The notes under the pieces were generated by a model. That model had not been told where the DNA came from and did no database searches. It saw only the letters and a program-made list of their open reading frames with translations. From assembly GCA_011947345.1 (NCBI GenBank), contig JAAVTG010000107.1, positions 62,001 to 126,000 on the forward strand: DNA of 64,000 nucleotides. The letters run 5' to 3'. Positions 1-9,486 of this stretch are shown here, in pieces (the stretch's first letter is position 1; every line of letters begins with the position of its first letter). The DNA comes from Phytophthora quininea. Lineage: Eukaryota; Oomycota; Peronosporomycetes; Peronosporales; Peronosporaceae. A program made the translations under genes and the position numbers.

Positions 1-406
1 GGAGCTGCGGCTGGACAGCCATTACAAGCGTACCTGCCCTGTGATTGGCCAAAAGGGAGGTGGATATCGATATGATTCGTTAAAACTGGGATGCAACACT
101 CTGATTGGTCAATAGCTTTGATAGTGAGTTCTAGTACGGTCGGAGATTTAACGATATTCATCCATAAGCCGATCGACCGGATTTGGAAGGTTTCTACACT
201 GAAGCGCGTCAAGAGGTGCATTCAAGGCAAGGCAACCCGGAATATTGTTCACAGTAGTGATAACAATAGTTCCATGTAGGCTCAGTGGCTACGGGTGCTT
301 GCAAGATGCACAATTGATCGCGCAATGTATCAGTTCATCCGATTGGTCGAAAGTTGATTTTCAGCATTTTCATTGGCTGTTAACCAATTCGCCAATTGCA
401 TCAAGG
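1..406 (+). mobile_element. 3' non-coding end of a Gypsy-2-like element, left part
   Basis: This stretch has no convincing gene. Joined across the LINE at 407-3148 to 3149-3318, its right part resembles the sequence between the last frame and the 3' LTR of the complete Gypsy-2 element (compare 53480-53736): both have short blocks such as GATTGGTC and ATTGGCTG, followed by GGTAACACTGC-like sequence and a purine-rich tract just before an LTR starting TGTG. I infer a decayed 3' end of a related Ty3 element. The first 300 bases are not clearly alignable. Confidence 0.5.
386..406. repeat. Target-site duplication of LINE A copy 1 (left; right copy 3149-3169)
   Basis: A 21-base direct repeat, identical in both copies, begins AATTCGCCAATTG and ends CATCAAGG. 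It sits immediately outside the two ends of the LINE fragment at 407-3148, which fixes the boundaries of that insertion. Confidence 0.9.
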
Positions 407-3148
407 AAGGAAATTGAATTGATTAACTGTTTAGCGGATTTCTCGTCTTAAGGTGATAAGCTATCTATCCGTGAGAGTTACGTTCGTGTCGTCCACATGT
501 GGTGCATCGGTTCCGGGATATTGTTTTCTGGCGGATCAAAGCCAAGTTTTTGCAGCACGCGGACCACAGTAGCGCGGTTGCAATGAAGCTCATGTGCGTG
601 TTGGTAGAGGAATTGGTAGTGCATCTTGAACGAGTTCAGCAGATTGAGAATATTTGGCACTTCAGCTGTCGTTTCTGGAAATGAATGTCGTTCCTGAGCC
701 GCCATGTTGCATGAAACACAATCGCTGTGTAGATCCTCCATAGAAGTACCAGTTCTTTGTGTTCACTTCTCCTGTTCCTACGAAGGTCTTGCAATCTTGG
801 GAAGAGTAGCAAGCTCCAGCTTAGATCGACGCAAAAGAACGTCGACCACCGGCTCCATAGTTCGCTCCACCTTGGTTCTAATGAAGGGCACGTGAAAAAA
901 CAGTGTTCTGCCGTTTCGATCTCCTGGCATTCCGGACGAACGCAGTTTTGGATGGTAGGATTTAGTTCTCTGAGGAAGTATAGTCGTGAACCGACTGTGA
1001 GGTCTCCGAAGCACATTTGTACTATCACATCATGAATTACCGGCAGTAGATATCCACGTAGAGAAATCACACTGGACAAGGTCTCATGAATCCTTTGTCG
1101 AGGACACCCCAGGTCTTCCATCGGATGATGCATCAACTCCGGAACTTGCTGGAGAATCACCTTCCAATCTTGCGATCGCAAATTTGGGAAGAATCGCGTA
1201 GTTGGTTCTGTTGGGAGACAGCTACTTACCTTGATTCCAAATATCGGCGGTGAATTCGTACTTGTTACTTCCTGCATTCCTCCTTCGTCCGGATGCGGTA
1301 GTAAGCGATGAAATAATCGGCTCATTTGATGGTAGAGCACGAAAATGTCATGCGGAAGCACTTTCGTCCCAAGTATTGGATGAATCTCGGAGCAGACGTC
1401 CGTGAAAAATGCCGTTGACGACGGCCAGTTTCGATTGGCACCCAGAAAGTCGGCAAAACATAACTTTTTATGTTTTGCCAGTTCCCGACAGAGCGCTCGA
1501 AAGGCGTTTAACCCTGACCCCAGGGGCTTCGCCGGACTTGCTGGGCTTCGTGTATCCAGTACCTGAAATTCAGGCAACTTGCTCCGCCAAATTGGGGTGA
1601 ATAACGCCTTCTGCAGCGTTTTCATTCTGTTGTAGTGAATCGACTCCGGGGCTGGCCATTTAATTCTGTTCCACTCCCGTAGCAAGTGTCTCCACCACAA
1701 AGGTAGCATGCTCGACCTCCAGCCCGCTGGTTTCGGTGGGTTTTGAAGTAAGAAATCACTCGATCGCGGGCGGGCGAAGTTGCCATAGCGTAATTGGATC
1801 ATGTAGAGCATTGGGCGATACCATACGTTGTCATCTTCGTATGGGTGTGTAGTAATCGCTGATACGAATTTCTGGAGAAGTTGAAAGTGTTGGCGACGAA
1901 TAACAGTAGCTACATCAGGAACCCCGATGCCGTCTGCTTCGCGTGGCCCCACAGCCAGTCCTTTTGAACGATACTTATCCCAGATTTCCCAGTGCTTACG
2001 CGGTTGTATAACACGTACCGATTCACAATGCCTTGCCAGCGTTTGATGAACCGGGTCGGAATCGTCACAGAAGCTGTGAAATACCACAGCAATGACAAAA
2101 TCTCTGCTTGTGCGATCAACCTTCGGCCGATTAGGGTTCTCGCTCGGCCTTTCCAAAGTTGGAGCCGCTTAATCAATTTTTGTCGAGTTGATTCGCCACC
2201 AATGTTGAAGTATCACCATTGCCGAACGGAATGCCAAGATATCGCACGGTTTCGCCGCGCTTCAGTGATTTTAGCGGTGACACTCGCGGAGCAGAACGTT
2301 TACTGTTGAGACTCAATATCACACTTTTGTTATGGTTCAGCCGAGCTCCAGATCCTCCACAATAGTCATCAACAATCTGAAGCTGCTCTTCTAGCTCCCT
2401 CTTTCCTTTTGAGAATAGCACAGTGTCGTCAGCAAAGAACCCCACTGGGACTCGTAATGTTTGGCCCACCAGGACACCTAAATCTCTTTGAGCGCGTAAC
2501 AAATCTCCTAGTGGTTCCAACGAGAGAGCAAACAAATACGGAGACAATGGATCTCCCTGTTTCACTCCTCGAGTTGGTGTCAGCGAGTCCTGCGCCCATC
2601 CGTTGATCATTAATGAACATTTCGAGTCGTTGTACAACAGACGTATCCACGCCAAAAACCGAGGCCAAATCCTTGTCGTTCCAAAACTCGAAGGAGGTAC
2701 GGACGATTAACGCGGTCGTAAGCCTTAGCGAAGTCCAAGAACGTCGCTAGTCCTTTGCGTTTTTGGAATGTTTCTAAGTGCTGGAGATCGCGGACTAGCA
2801 TTACCTGCTGGTCAATCCGACGCCCCGGTATAAAGCCCTTTTGATCCGGATGCACTAACTTAGAAATGTGTGGTCTAAGACGATTCACTAATACTCGTGA
2901 TAATATCTTGACCTCAACGGGCATCAGTGTGATCGGCCGAAAGTTTCCCGGTTCAGATCGGTCTCCTTTCTTAAACAGTAGTGCCACCGAGGAATATCGC
3001 TGATGTGGAAGCAGAATTCCACGTTCCAATTGATATCCAAAAACTATCGCAAGTATTTCTCCAAACGCGTCCGGATCTAGACGGAAAAAATCACTGGTGA
3101 AGCCGTCTGGACCCGGTGCTGAGTGAGGTTTTAGTTTCTTGATCGCAA
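407..3148 (-). mobile_element. LINE A copy 1, 5'-truncated, minus strand
   Basis: A non-LTR retrotransposon fragment of 2.74 kb flanked by a perfect 21-base target-site duplication. It reads on the minus strand from the start of the reverse transcriptase domain to the 3' end. The 3' terminus (left end here) is CAGTTAATCAATTCAATTTCC, not a poly(A) tail. The 5' endonuclease and ORF1 are missing, as expected of 5'-truncated LINE insertions. Further copies of the same family lie at 3783-4600, 16002-16247, 20302-28765 (interrupted) and 46541-47695. Confidence 0.9.
478..3148 (-). pseudogene. LINE A ORF2 (reverse transcriptase plus C-terminal zinc-binding region), broken
   Basis: Read in the minus direction, the order is the RT entry motif (AIKKLKPHSAPGPDGF), the region with GDPLSPYLFALSLEPLG, the catalytic FADDT motif (VGFFADDTVLFSKG, near 2430), a thumb region, and a C-terminal zf-RVT-like segment (CVRPECQEIETAEHCFFTCPSL, Cys-rich, around 880-960) with a tail ending MHHMWTTRT and TAA at 478-480. 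The frame changes several times (around 2610, 2170 and 640-740), so no intact protein is made. The RT identity is certain from the motifs. The clade is L1-like by domain order, which I infer rather than show. Confidence 0.85.
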
Positions 3149-3318
3149 AATTCGCCAATTGCATCAAGGTTGGCTTCAACTTCAACAGGTAACACTGCGA
3201 AAGAAGTGGCATTATCGGTGGTCGCAACATTCAATGTGACGAGGCGACCGCGACTATCATCCGACTTGGACACGGCGAAGGCGGTGCCATGCTGCGGTGT
3301 CAGGAATCTTGGGGGCAG
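3149..3318 (+). mobile_element. 3' end of a Gypsy-2-like element, right part, with polypurine tract
   Basis: Continues 1-406 after removal of LINE A copy 1. The stretch ends in AATCTTGGGGGCAG directly before an LTR start (TGTGATGG). In the complete Gypsy-2 element the equivalent tract is GAAGCTTGGGAGGCAG before TGTGGCGATGG. This is the likely plus-strand priming polypurine tract. Confidence 0.55.
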
Positions 3319-3645
3319 TGTGATGGTGGCTGGTACGCATCAAAACGCCAGCTCCTGAACCCCGCAGCCACGGTAGCTGGTGTGAGCTTGCTACAGGCAT
3401 ACTCGAAGGAACTGTGATTAACGTTCTGGCGCAAGGCTCAGCTGTATCGACGGAGTGCATCTGCTTGCACTCGTCAACCTCAAGCACTACAAGGGCGGCT
3501 CCCCTGGACTGCCGACACGGCAGGAGGGTGCGCCCGCGAAGTAGGATAGCTATCTCACTTTTGCTTTTACCTCAAGAGCAACAACCAATACAAGCAAGAC
3601 CTTTGCCGGGAGTTCCAGCTCCCAAACCTCTGTTGACACGTCACA
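3319..3645 (+). repeat. 3' LTR of a Gypsy-2-like element
   Basis: The segment starts TGTGATGG after a polypurine tract and ends GACACGTCACA. Its last 150 bases follow the Gypsy-2 LTR (48343-48611) closely: CCCTGGACTGCC, GGCAGGAG, then GGGAGTTCCAGCTCCCA and the same ACACGTCACA terminus. It is about 60 bases longer and clearly diverged, so it comes from an older or sister family. Confidence 0.65.
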
Positions 3646-3777
3646 CCCACCTGCGCCGCGAAACACGCCACCAGCAAGTCACGTTTGATTCCACGAAACT
3701 AAGCAGCAGAACGACTAAGTAGTATACGATCGTAGCTAGAAAACGGTTTATCCGACTGGTTAATCAACTTAAATTCC
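3646..3777 (+). mobile_element. LINE B 3' end fragment, plus strand
   Basis: Almost identical to the reverse complement of the LINE B 3' end (about 9690-9830): CCCACCTGCGCCGCGAAAC, then CAGCAAGTCACGTTTG, the 3' UTR, and the terminal ACTGGTTAATCAACTTAAAT. It joins the LTR end at 3645 on one side and a LINE A-type fragment on the other. I could not read a target-site duplication. Confidence 0.75.
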
Positions 3778-3799
3778 TTCCTTTCTGTTTGCTCTCTCG

Positions 3800-4763
3800 T
3801 TGGAACTACTAGGAAATTTGTTACGCGCTCACAGAGATTTAGGTGTCTTGGTGGGCCAAACATTACGAGTCCCAGTGGGGTTCTTTGCTGACGACACTGT
3901 GCTATTCTCAAAAGGAAAGAAGGAGCTAGAAGAGCAGCTTCAAATTGTTGATGACTATTGTGGAGGATCTGGAGCTCGGCTGAACCATAACAAAAGTGTG
4001 ATAATGAGTCTCAACAGTAAACGTTCTGCTCCGCGAGTGTCACCGCTAAAATCACTGAAGCGCGGCGAAACCGTGCGATATCTTGGCATTCCGTTCGGCA
4101 ATGGTGATACTTCAACATTGGTGGCGAGTCAACTCGACAAAATTGATTAAGCGGCTCCAACTTTGGAAAGGCCGAGCGAGAACCCTAATCGGCCGAAGAT
4201 TGATCGCACAAGCAGAGATTTTGTCATTGCTGTGGTATTTCACAGCTTCTGTGACGATTCCGACCCGGTTCATCAAACGCTGGCAAGGCATTGTGAATCG
4301 GTACGTGTTATACAACCGCGTAAGCACTGGGAAATCTGGGATAAGTATCGTTCAAAAAGGACTGGCTGTGGGGCCACGCGAAGCAGACGGCATCGGGGTT
4401 CCTGATGTAGCTACTGTTATTCGTCGCCAACACTTTCAACTTCTCCAGAAATTCGTATCAGCGATTACTACACACCCATACGAAGATGACAACGTATGGT
4501 ATCGCCCAATGCTCTACATGATCCAATTACGCTATGGCAACTTCGCCCGCCCGCGATCGAGTGATTTCTTACTTCAAAACCCACCGAAACCAGCGGGCTG
4601 GAGAGCAACAATGATGCCACTGTGGTGGCGTCGAACACTGCGCGATTGGGAGAGAATAAATTGGCCACAGCGATCGTCGCTACAAATCAGCAGACTAAAA
4701 GTGAAATTCACGTTGTACAGTCCAATATGGTGCACTTGGGGTGGAAAAGTTGGACTGTTTTGA
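3800..4763 (+). pseudogene. LINE reverse transcriptase fragment, broken
   Basis: Two overlapping frames (3800-4150 and 4083-4763) encode the RT catalytic region (QTLRVPVGFFADDTVLFSKG) and the following thumb and linker, with a one-base frameshift around 4100-4145. The second frame runs uninterrupted across the LINE A to LINE C switch near 4600, so the join itself keeps the reading frame. The protein is truncated at both ends. It is assigned to the LINE RT family by motif and by near identity to the minus-strand copy at 407-3148. Confidence 0.75.
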
Positions 4764-5319
4764 CGATTTTCTGGATGGAAATGCTGGCTTTAGTGTATGA
4801 GTGGAAGAGCGGTTTTTCCTCTGGCCGGCATGGCTTGAAGTTTACAAACCGAGCAGGTGAAGTTTCTGGCCGATCTACATCCGATGGAACTCACCTCGAG
4901 CTCGACCACAAAACTCTCCACCTGGCTGACCCTGTCCGAAGGTGAGAGATCTGCGACTTTAGTGTCACCTATCGCCTCGCCAAGAGCCCTGTGAATCCCC
5001 AACTGGGAGTCACTTGCAATTTTGCCACGCTCAGCTCACTAACCCACCACACCACACCCAGGGGCTCACGCCGCTCTCTCGGCGTGGCACATCCTGGTCA
5101 CTCAATGACGATCAATAAAGCTGCTTATTTTCCCCAACACTGTTACAACGAAGTGCACTCCAAGTCGTGTCGCCAAGGAAAATCATTCATCGGCCGCGGT
5201 CTTCGCCAGATATGGTGAACACTTCACCCGATACTTGGATCTGAAGTTGCTCTTACGGATATTTTTCGTCTCTACAGACAGTTGAGCAACGTCATGTCAA
5301 GAATGCTACCTCAACCTCT

Positions 5320-5645
5320 ATGACGTTTGCGCGCTCGAAAGTAGTTTGCGATGTGAGTTCTATTAGAGTAGCGATTTATCCTACCCGTTCCCACCGACGC
5401 TGCCCTGTGGCAGAGACCGGGAACCCGCTGCACCAACCGTTTGTGCAGATTATGTAGTTGCCGCGATTACGCGGCCGATGATGTAGATTGCTTGTTGACG
5501 CGGCGCTGGTATGGCGACAGCGTCGTTGTCGTTGTCGGCTGAGCTTGGTCGTCTGATTTATACTCCACAACCTCATCCAGGAGAGATTACCTACCAGGCG
5601 AGAGAACCCACTAACTAGTTAACCAAATCATTTCAACCAGGAGAG
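5320..5645. repeat. Insert of about 320 bp shared by both LINE C copies, possible solo LTR
   Basis: This block interrupts the LINE C coding sequence between the part ending MLPQP and the part restarting TPPIHGLSV. A nearly identical block sits at the same LINE position at about 45840-46170. It starts near TGACGTTTGCGCGC and holds a CATCCAGGAGAGAT direct repeat near its right side. It has no coding potential that I recognise. A solo LTR is possible but I could not confirm a target-site duplication. Confidence 0.4.
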
Positions 5646-5850
5646 ATCCAAGCGGCAAATGCAACAAACACACCTCCGATTCACGGATTATCTGTGAGTA
5701 GTGCCAATTTTACTACGCCAAGCGTACGATTCTTCCCAAAACTACGGAGAAAGGACTGGGGTAAGCTGCTTAACTAAGCGCCTGCGCTGGAGCACCATCC
5801 AGTTAAGGATATGGGATGCCCACGCAGGGCTTCGCATCATCTCATTATGC

Positions 5851-5903
5851 TTGATATCCCATTAGAAATTTAAGTTGATTAACCAGTTTGATATCCCATT
5901 AGA
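5851..5903 (-). mobile_element. Micro-insertion: 21-bp LINE B tail in a 16-bp target-site duplication
   Basis: TTGATATCCCATTAGA occurs perfectly at 5851-5866 and 5888-5903. Between the copies are 21 bases, AATTTAAGTTGATTAACCAG plus T, which are the reverse complement of the last bases of LINE B (compare the left end at 9686-9712). This is a complete retrotransposition event that copied only the extreme 3' end of the LINE. A second example is at 32402-32456. Confidence 0.85.
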
Positions 5904-6036
5904 TACAGTTAGCACAACGTGTGTATCAACTGGATGTTGATGCGGCCAACGAACCTGCATCAGCAACAATGATACCATCGTGCTTCGAGACGATACTCTC
6001 CAAATTCAATATCAAGTACTACTACTAGTACCTTAA

Positions 6037-6112
6037 AAGTTTCTTGTCAGGGGCCTCCTGGTGGTCCAGTGGGTTGTGTTAAACATCTGAATCAACTTAT
6101 AAGTTTCTTGTC
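6037..6112 (+). mobile_element. Very short SINE copy with A box and LINE-like tail, 12-bp target-site duplication
   Basis: AAGTTTCTTGTC is repeated at 6037-6048 and 6101-6112. The 52 bases between begin AGGGGCCTCCTGG and hold TGGTCCAGTGG, which fits the polymerase III A box (TRGYNNARNNGG). They end CATCTGAATCAACTTAT. No B box is present, so this is an internally deleted or recombined SINE. The same tail, CATCTGAATCAACTT, ends the longer SINE on the minus strand at about 9487. Confidence 0.65.
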
Positions 6113-7740
6113 GCCCGCGGCGAATTTAGATCTGCGACTTCGCTGAGGAAGGGGTTTCGTCTCGCCTTGTCCACAACTGGCCGGTGGGAGCCAAACGAAG
6201 GTGTCCGAGTTCTGCGGAAGTTTCGGCGGAGTCAGTTCAACAGAGCTCTCATTCAGTCTTTCGCTGCGTCGGCGCAACGAGCCTCCAGCGGCAAGATCAA
6301 GCGCGTGCAGACCTCGAACGTCTCGGCCCAAGCGCAGAATTTTACACCCACCACTCCACTCCCTTGGGGCTGCCTCAGTTTGTCTAGCTACGCGAGACAC
6401 TCTGAGGCTAGCCTCATTAACCGATAAATGAGCAGCTCTGCCCCCCCACACACATGGCTTCATGTAGAGAACAGAGGAAAACAACAAATGACGGGAAGAC
6501 TAACATTCCAACCTTTCCGATTCCGGGCAGCGCTATCCTATCTCCGCGCCCCCATAGCAGCGACTGCCGCAGTTCCAAGCGGCAGCTACCCGTTCGGCTG
6601 CAGCACCTAGCATCGACTTGTAGGTGGCTTTTAGCAGGAAAGATGCCGGAGAACAACAGAGCTGCAAGGTGAGACAAGACGATCTACGTGCCGTTAGTAG
6701 GGACGCGTACGATCAAAGGGTTTTTAACTATTGAAGTTGCCTGTGGCTCGTCAGCATGTCCAACAGACCCTTCCTCCTCGTGTACGACACGTTTGTGTGT
6801 GTAGACTCGCAGAGCATACAGTAGTGGGAGATAACAAATTCATTCTTGGTTTTACGGTGGACTTGAAAGTCACTCTCTGCGAGGCGTTCTTCTAGCTCTA
6901 ACCTGCGACGGTGGTCTCCATCTGAAGTACTTGTGGCAGGTCGAGGATTCCAAGACACACTGAGCACTAATGTGGGAGCTGGAACTCCCAAAGCACCAAC
7001 ATATACTATTATAGCTGCTTAGGTCTCTTGCGGGTAAATCCCAAACTGCGGACGAGAGTCTCCTCGAGACCTCCCGTACCACAAACTCTTTCCCCATCAT
7101 CGCGTCTTACCTGCCCTTCTGGGCAGTCCAGGAAGACGACAGGCGAAGCTTGAGCAACTGGGCGTGGCAATGAGCCGCAGCCTGCAAAAGTACTACGACA
7201 TATTAGCGGAACTCCGTCGGTTTGGTTTGGAGCTCGCTGTGGCTACGCAGAGAAAGTGGCGTCAGAGGGCGACCACATAAGCTCCTGCTGTTGTCCTAAA
7301 GGGCTGTATTCGCCTGGTGCATCGCCTTCAAACTCTTTCTATTGTCATAAAACGTGTGTATTTTACTTCATTAGTCATTACTTATCATTGAGGTTCGTCA
7401 GTTTGAGTAACCGGATCTATTTTGGCAACTCGCCAAAAACAATAGATCCAGTGCTGCGACTCGGCAACGAATCTCAGGAACGGTTACTGCAGAGCTCTGC
7501 AGCTTGACCATTGATTGAGCGAAGCGGACGAGAAATCTGCTTGCCTTATAATACATGATATTATTGCTCCTGCCCCTACTGAAAGAAGAGAACGCTGATG
7601 CTGAAGGCGGGAAATCGTGAAGGCTTATTGTTTTAGAGAGGATCTGTCGACGTTTCGTCTCCCATCGCAAGAACGACTTCAGACCAGACGGAGCAAGAAC
7701 AGCAAGGAAAGTGCTGCTTACGAACACCAATCTTACTATC
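6113..7740. other. No recognisable gene
   Basis: Overlapping short open frames occur on both strands, for example 6092-6487 on the minus strand, but none shows a known domain, a signal peptide or a compositional bias that would support coding. The motif GGGAGCTGGAACTCCCA near 6971 resembles the inverted form of the LTR-end motif GGGAGTTCCAGCTCCCA, so an old LTR remnant is possible. It serves as the 5' flank of the effector. Confidence 0.5.
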
Positions 7741-7782
7741 GTATGCAATCCATATACACATCCCATGCTTGTCCGGGACAGT

Positions 7783-7815
7783 ACAGAATGGCTGTACCCG
7801 GTACAGCCATTCTGT
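7783..7815. promoter_or_regulatory. Perfect 16-bp inverted repeat just upstream of the effector start
   Basis: ACAGAATGGCTGTACC (7783-7798), one central C, then its exact reverse complement (7800-7815). It lies 41 bp before the effector ATG and just before a CTCACTTTGG sequence. It could be a dimer operator or form a hairpin in DNA or in the leader RNA. The function is inferred; the symmetry is seen directly. Confidence 0.5.
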
Positions 7816-7827
7816 TCTCACTTTGGA
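7816..7827 (+). promoter_or_regulatory. Possible oomycete initiator element of the effector gene
   Basis: TCTCACTTTGG matches the core YCAYTTY of the oomycete initiator that surrounds transcription starts 30-100 bp before the ATG. It is 34-41 bp before the ATG at 7857, which is a normal distance. The match is short and could be chance. Confidence 0.3.
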
Positions 7828-7856
7828 ATCCGCGCTCAAGAAGCCAAGCCTCCGGT

Positions 7857-8732
7857 ATGGTGCAACTGTTGCCACTCGTAGCCTTGATCGCCTACATCTG
7901 CAGTGGAGTTGTCTCGGCTACTATCAACGCAGATGCCGAACAAAATTCGCCCCGCAACCGTATCAAGCGGTTCCTTCGTGGACAAGTTCATGTCGACGAA
8001 GAGAGAATGAATGAAATCAACGTCAAGGCTCTGGGAGGAACCAAGGTCAACAAAAGGATCTGCAAGCACTCTCCATGCTCGAGAGAGGAAAAATCGTCAA
8101 CCCGATATGGTATCTCGTACGGGCCGAGATACCCAGCGCTATGATAATGGTCGACGCGAACTTTCGTGCAGTATCATCTATCGTGAAGAAGGTGCTCACA
8201 CAATCATTCCTGGGGACGGTAATGACGTTTTGCTTATTTCGAGCACGGGGACCGAAGGCGAATGGATCCTACCCAAAGGTGGCTGGGAAGAGGATGAATC
8301 AGTCGTCGTGGGTGCTGAACGCGAAATCTGGGAGGAAGCTGGAGTAAGTTGTTGTTGTTTTACTGTAAATGGAGCTAGTCACTAATCGTGTGCGTCTGCA
8401 GATCAGAAGCAAGACAATGGAGCGTATTGGCAATTACGACTTCAACAACAGGAAGGGTAAACCATACCGCTACTACGGCTTCAACGTCAAAGCCGAAGAA
8501 GCACACGAAAAATACCCCGAAGAATGGCGCGCCCGACGATTTGTAAGTGTTTGACTTGTTGATGGCGATACGCTGGAAAACTGACAGTGTTGTGCGAATA
8601 TCGGGACAATCTGTTGTGCAGTTTACTTTCAAAGGGGCCATCGCTCAGTTACAAAAACAAAAGGGACGCGAGGATATGGTTTACATGGTGAAGCTCGCGA
8701 TGAAGCACAGGAAGGCCGCTCAACAACCGTGA
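7857..8732 (+). CDS. RxLR-dEER secreted effector with Nudix hydrolase domain, frame broken
   Basis: The ATG at 7857 opens a signal peptide (MVQLLPLVALIAYICSGVVS), followed by the host-translocation motifs RFLR (about residue 38) and DEER (about residue 48), typical of Phytophthora effectors. A Nudix domain follows: SRTGRDTQRYDNG at its start, then a Nudix box that fits GX5EX7REUXEEXGU at every position (GGWEEDE...REIWEEAG, about 8281-8343). Two introns with GT-AG ends fit in phase: 8344-8401 (58 nt) and 8543-8621 (79 nt). Exon 2 is 47 codons and exon 3 ends with TGA at 8730-8732. Domain order resembles Avr3b-type effectors, which act inside plant cells. The frame carrying the signal peptide and RxLR differs from the Nudix frame, so an indel or unseen splice lies between 8011 and about 8105. 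It may be a pseudogene or carry an assembly error. Confidence 0.85.
8344..8401 (+). other. Intron 1 of the RxLR-Nudix gene
   Basis: Donor GTAAGT directly after the Nudix-box GGA codon, acceptor CTGCAG at 8396-8401, length 58 nt, phase 0. Reading through it would end the Nudix frame within the intron or just after it. Confidence 0.8.
8543..8621 (+). other. Intron 2 of the RxLR-Nudix gene
   Basis: Donor GTAAGT after the codons for RARRF, acceptor GTGCAG at 8616-8621, length 79 nt, phase 0. Downstream the frame continues FTFKGAIAQL to REDMVYMVKLA, a C-terminal helix typical of Nudix domains of this group. Confidence 0.75.
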
Positions 8733-8989
8733 ATTCTTCCGCAAGAGCCGTCATGGACCCGGATCGATCGTCGCCATCGTGTTGTCGCTGAGAATGCTTG
8801 CCGAAAGAAAACGTCACCTCTTCTTCGATCCGTAATCAATTCGTTACATCGTTCCAACGCAGCCCAGTTTGCTTATCTTTATTTTCACACACAATGTTTT
8901 CCGCTTTGGATCGTTGTTGCAGAGTTGTTTCAGCTCTTTTCAACTCGACACGGCATTGTATCCATGAAATTCAAGTGTCCAAGTGGAAT

Positions 8990-9430
8990 TCTAAGAGCGA
9001 TGGCGCCAGAACCCTGTGCGCTATTGAAGAGGCGGGATCTTTGTGGCCCCAGACACGCAAGACTTGGAGGACCAGGTTGTGTCACCAGTGAGCAACTCGA
9101 ATGACTTGATCGTCTCCGCCACGGCCGCTAAGCTCACGATCACGGAAAATACGATACGCCAGCGTTTGCAGACCCTAAACGGAGAAGACAAGTTGAGTTG
9201 GAATGATTTGATTAAGAGCGGAGAAGGACAAGATAAGTGGTCGCCTCTGGTTGTTAAACTTCTGGGGAAACATTGACGGTGAATATTCGCACGCAGATTT
9301 ACTGGGACGGTACCCTGGAAGATGTCGTGCGGGTATTTAGCAATGCTCAGGCAGCGAAGAGGGCCGATTCATTCAAACGAACACAAGCAATTCATTCCGC
9401 CTAGACTGCTATCGTCTGGGTTAATCCAGC
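8990..9430 (+). pseudogene. bZIP-family C-terminal relic (bZIP-0)
   Basis: The frame around 9040-9276 reads VAPDTQDLEDQ, later VSATAAKLTITENT and VVKLLGKH. After a frameshift at about 9275 it continues VNIRTQIYWDGTLEDVVRVFSNA. These blocks align in order with the conserved region of bZIP-2 and bZIP-4 (VMAPDV, AISSAALTFSERT, AAKLLGQRL, FYWDGD, LEDVSRV). The basic region and zipper were not found, so only the C-terminal domain remains. It lies on the plus strand 260 bp after the effector. Confidence 0.6.
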
Positions 9431-9486
9431 ACGTTACAGGGCTTTTACCGAACTGCTCATCGACTCGGCAGTTCAATAACACAAGA

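Larger units (their letters stand above)
3778..5835 (+). mobile_element. LINE A/C chimeric copy, plus strand
   Basis: From about 3783 to 4600 this follows LINE A almost base for base (FADDT motif at about 3885-3900, then GIGVPDVATVIRRQHFQLLQ). From about 4600 it switches to a related but distinct family (LINE C: RINWPQRSSLQ, then SPIWCTWGGKVGLF) that recurs at 45607-46540. The LINE C part continues with LHPILGSEVALTDIFRLYRQ (about 5225-5285) and the zf-RVT approach up to about 5830, interrupted by an unrelated insert of about 320 bases near 5320-5645. The 3' end is missing. Confidence 0.75.

Noticed and set aside
6092..6487. Minus-strand open frame of 131 codons
   Set aside because: No domain, no homology to neighbours, and overlapping frames of similar length exist on the other strand; looks like chance in GC-rich DNA.
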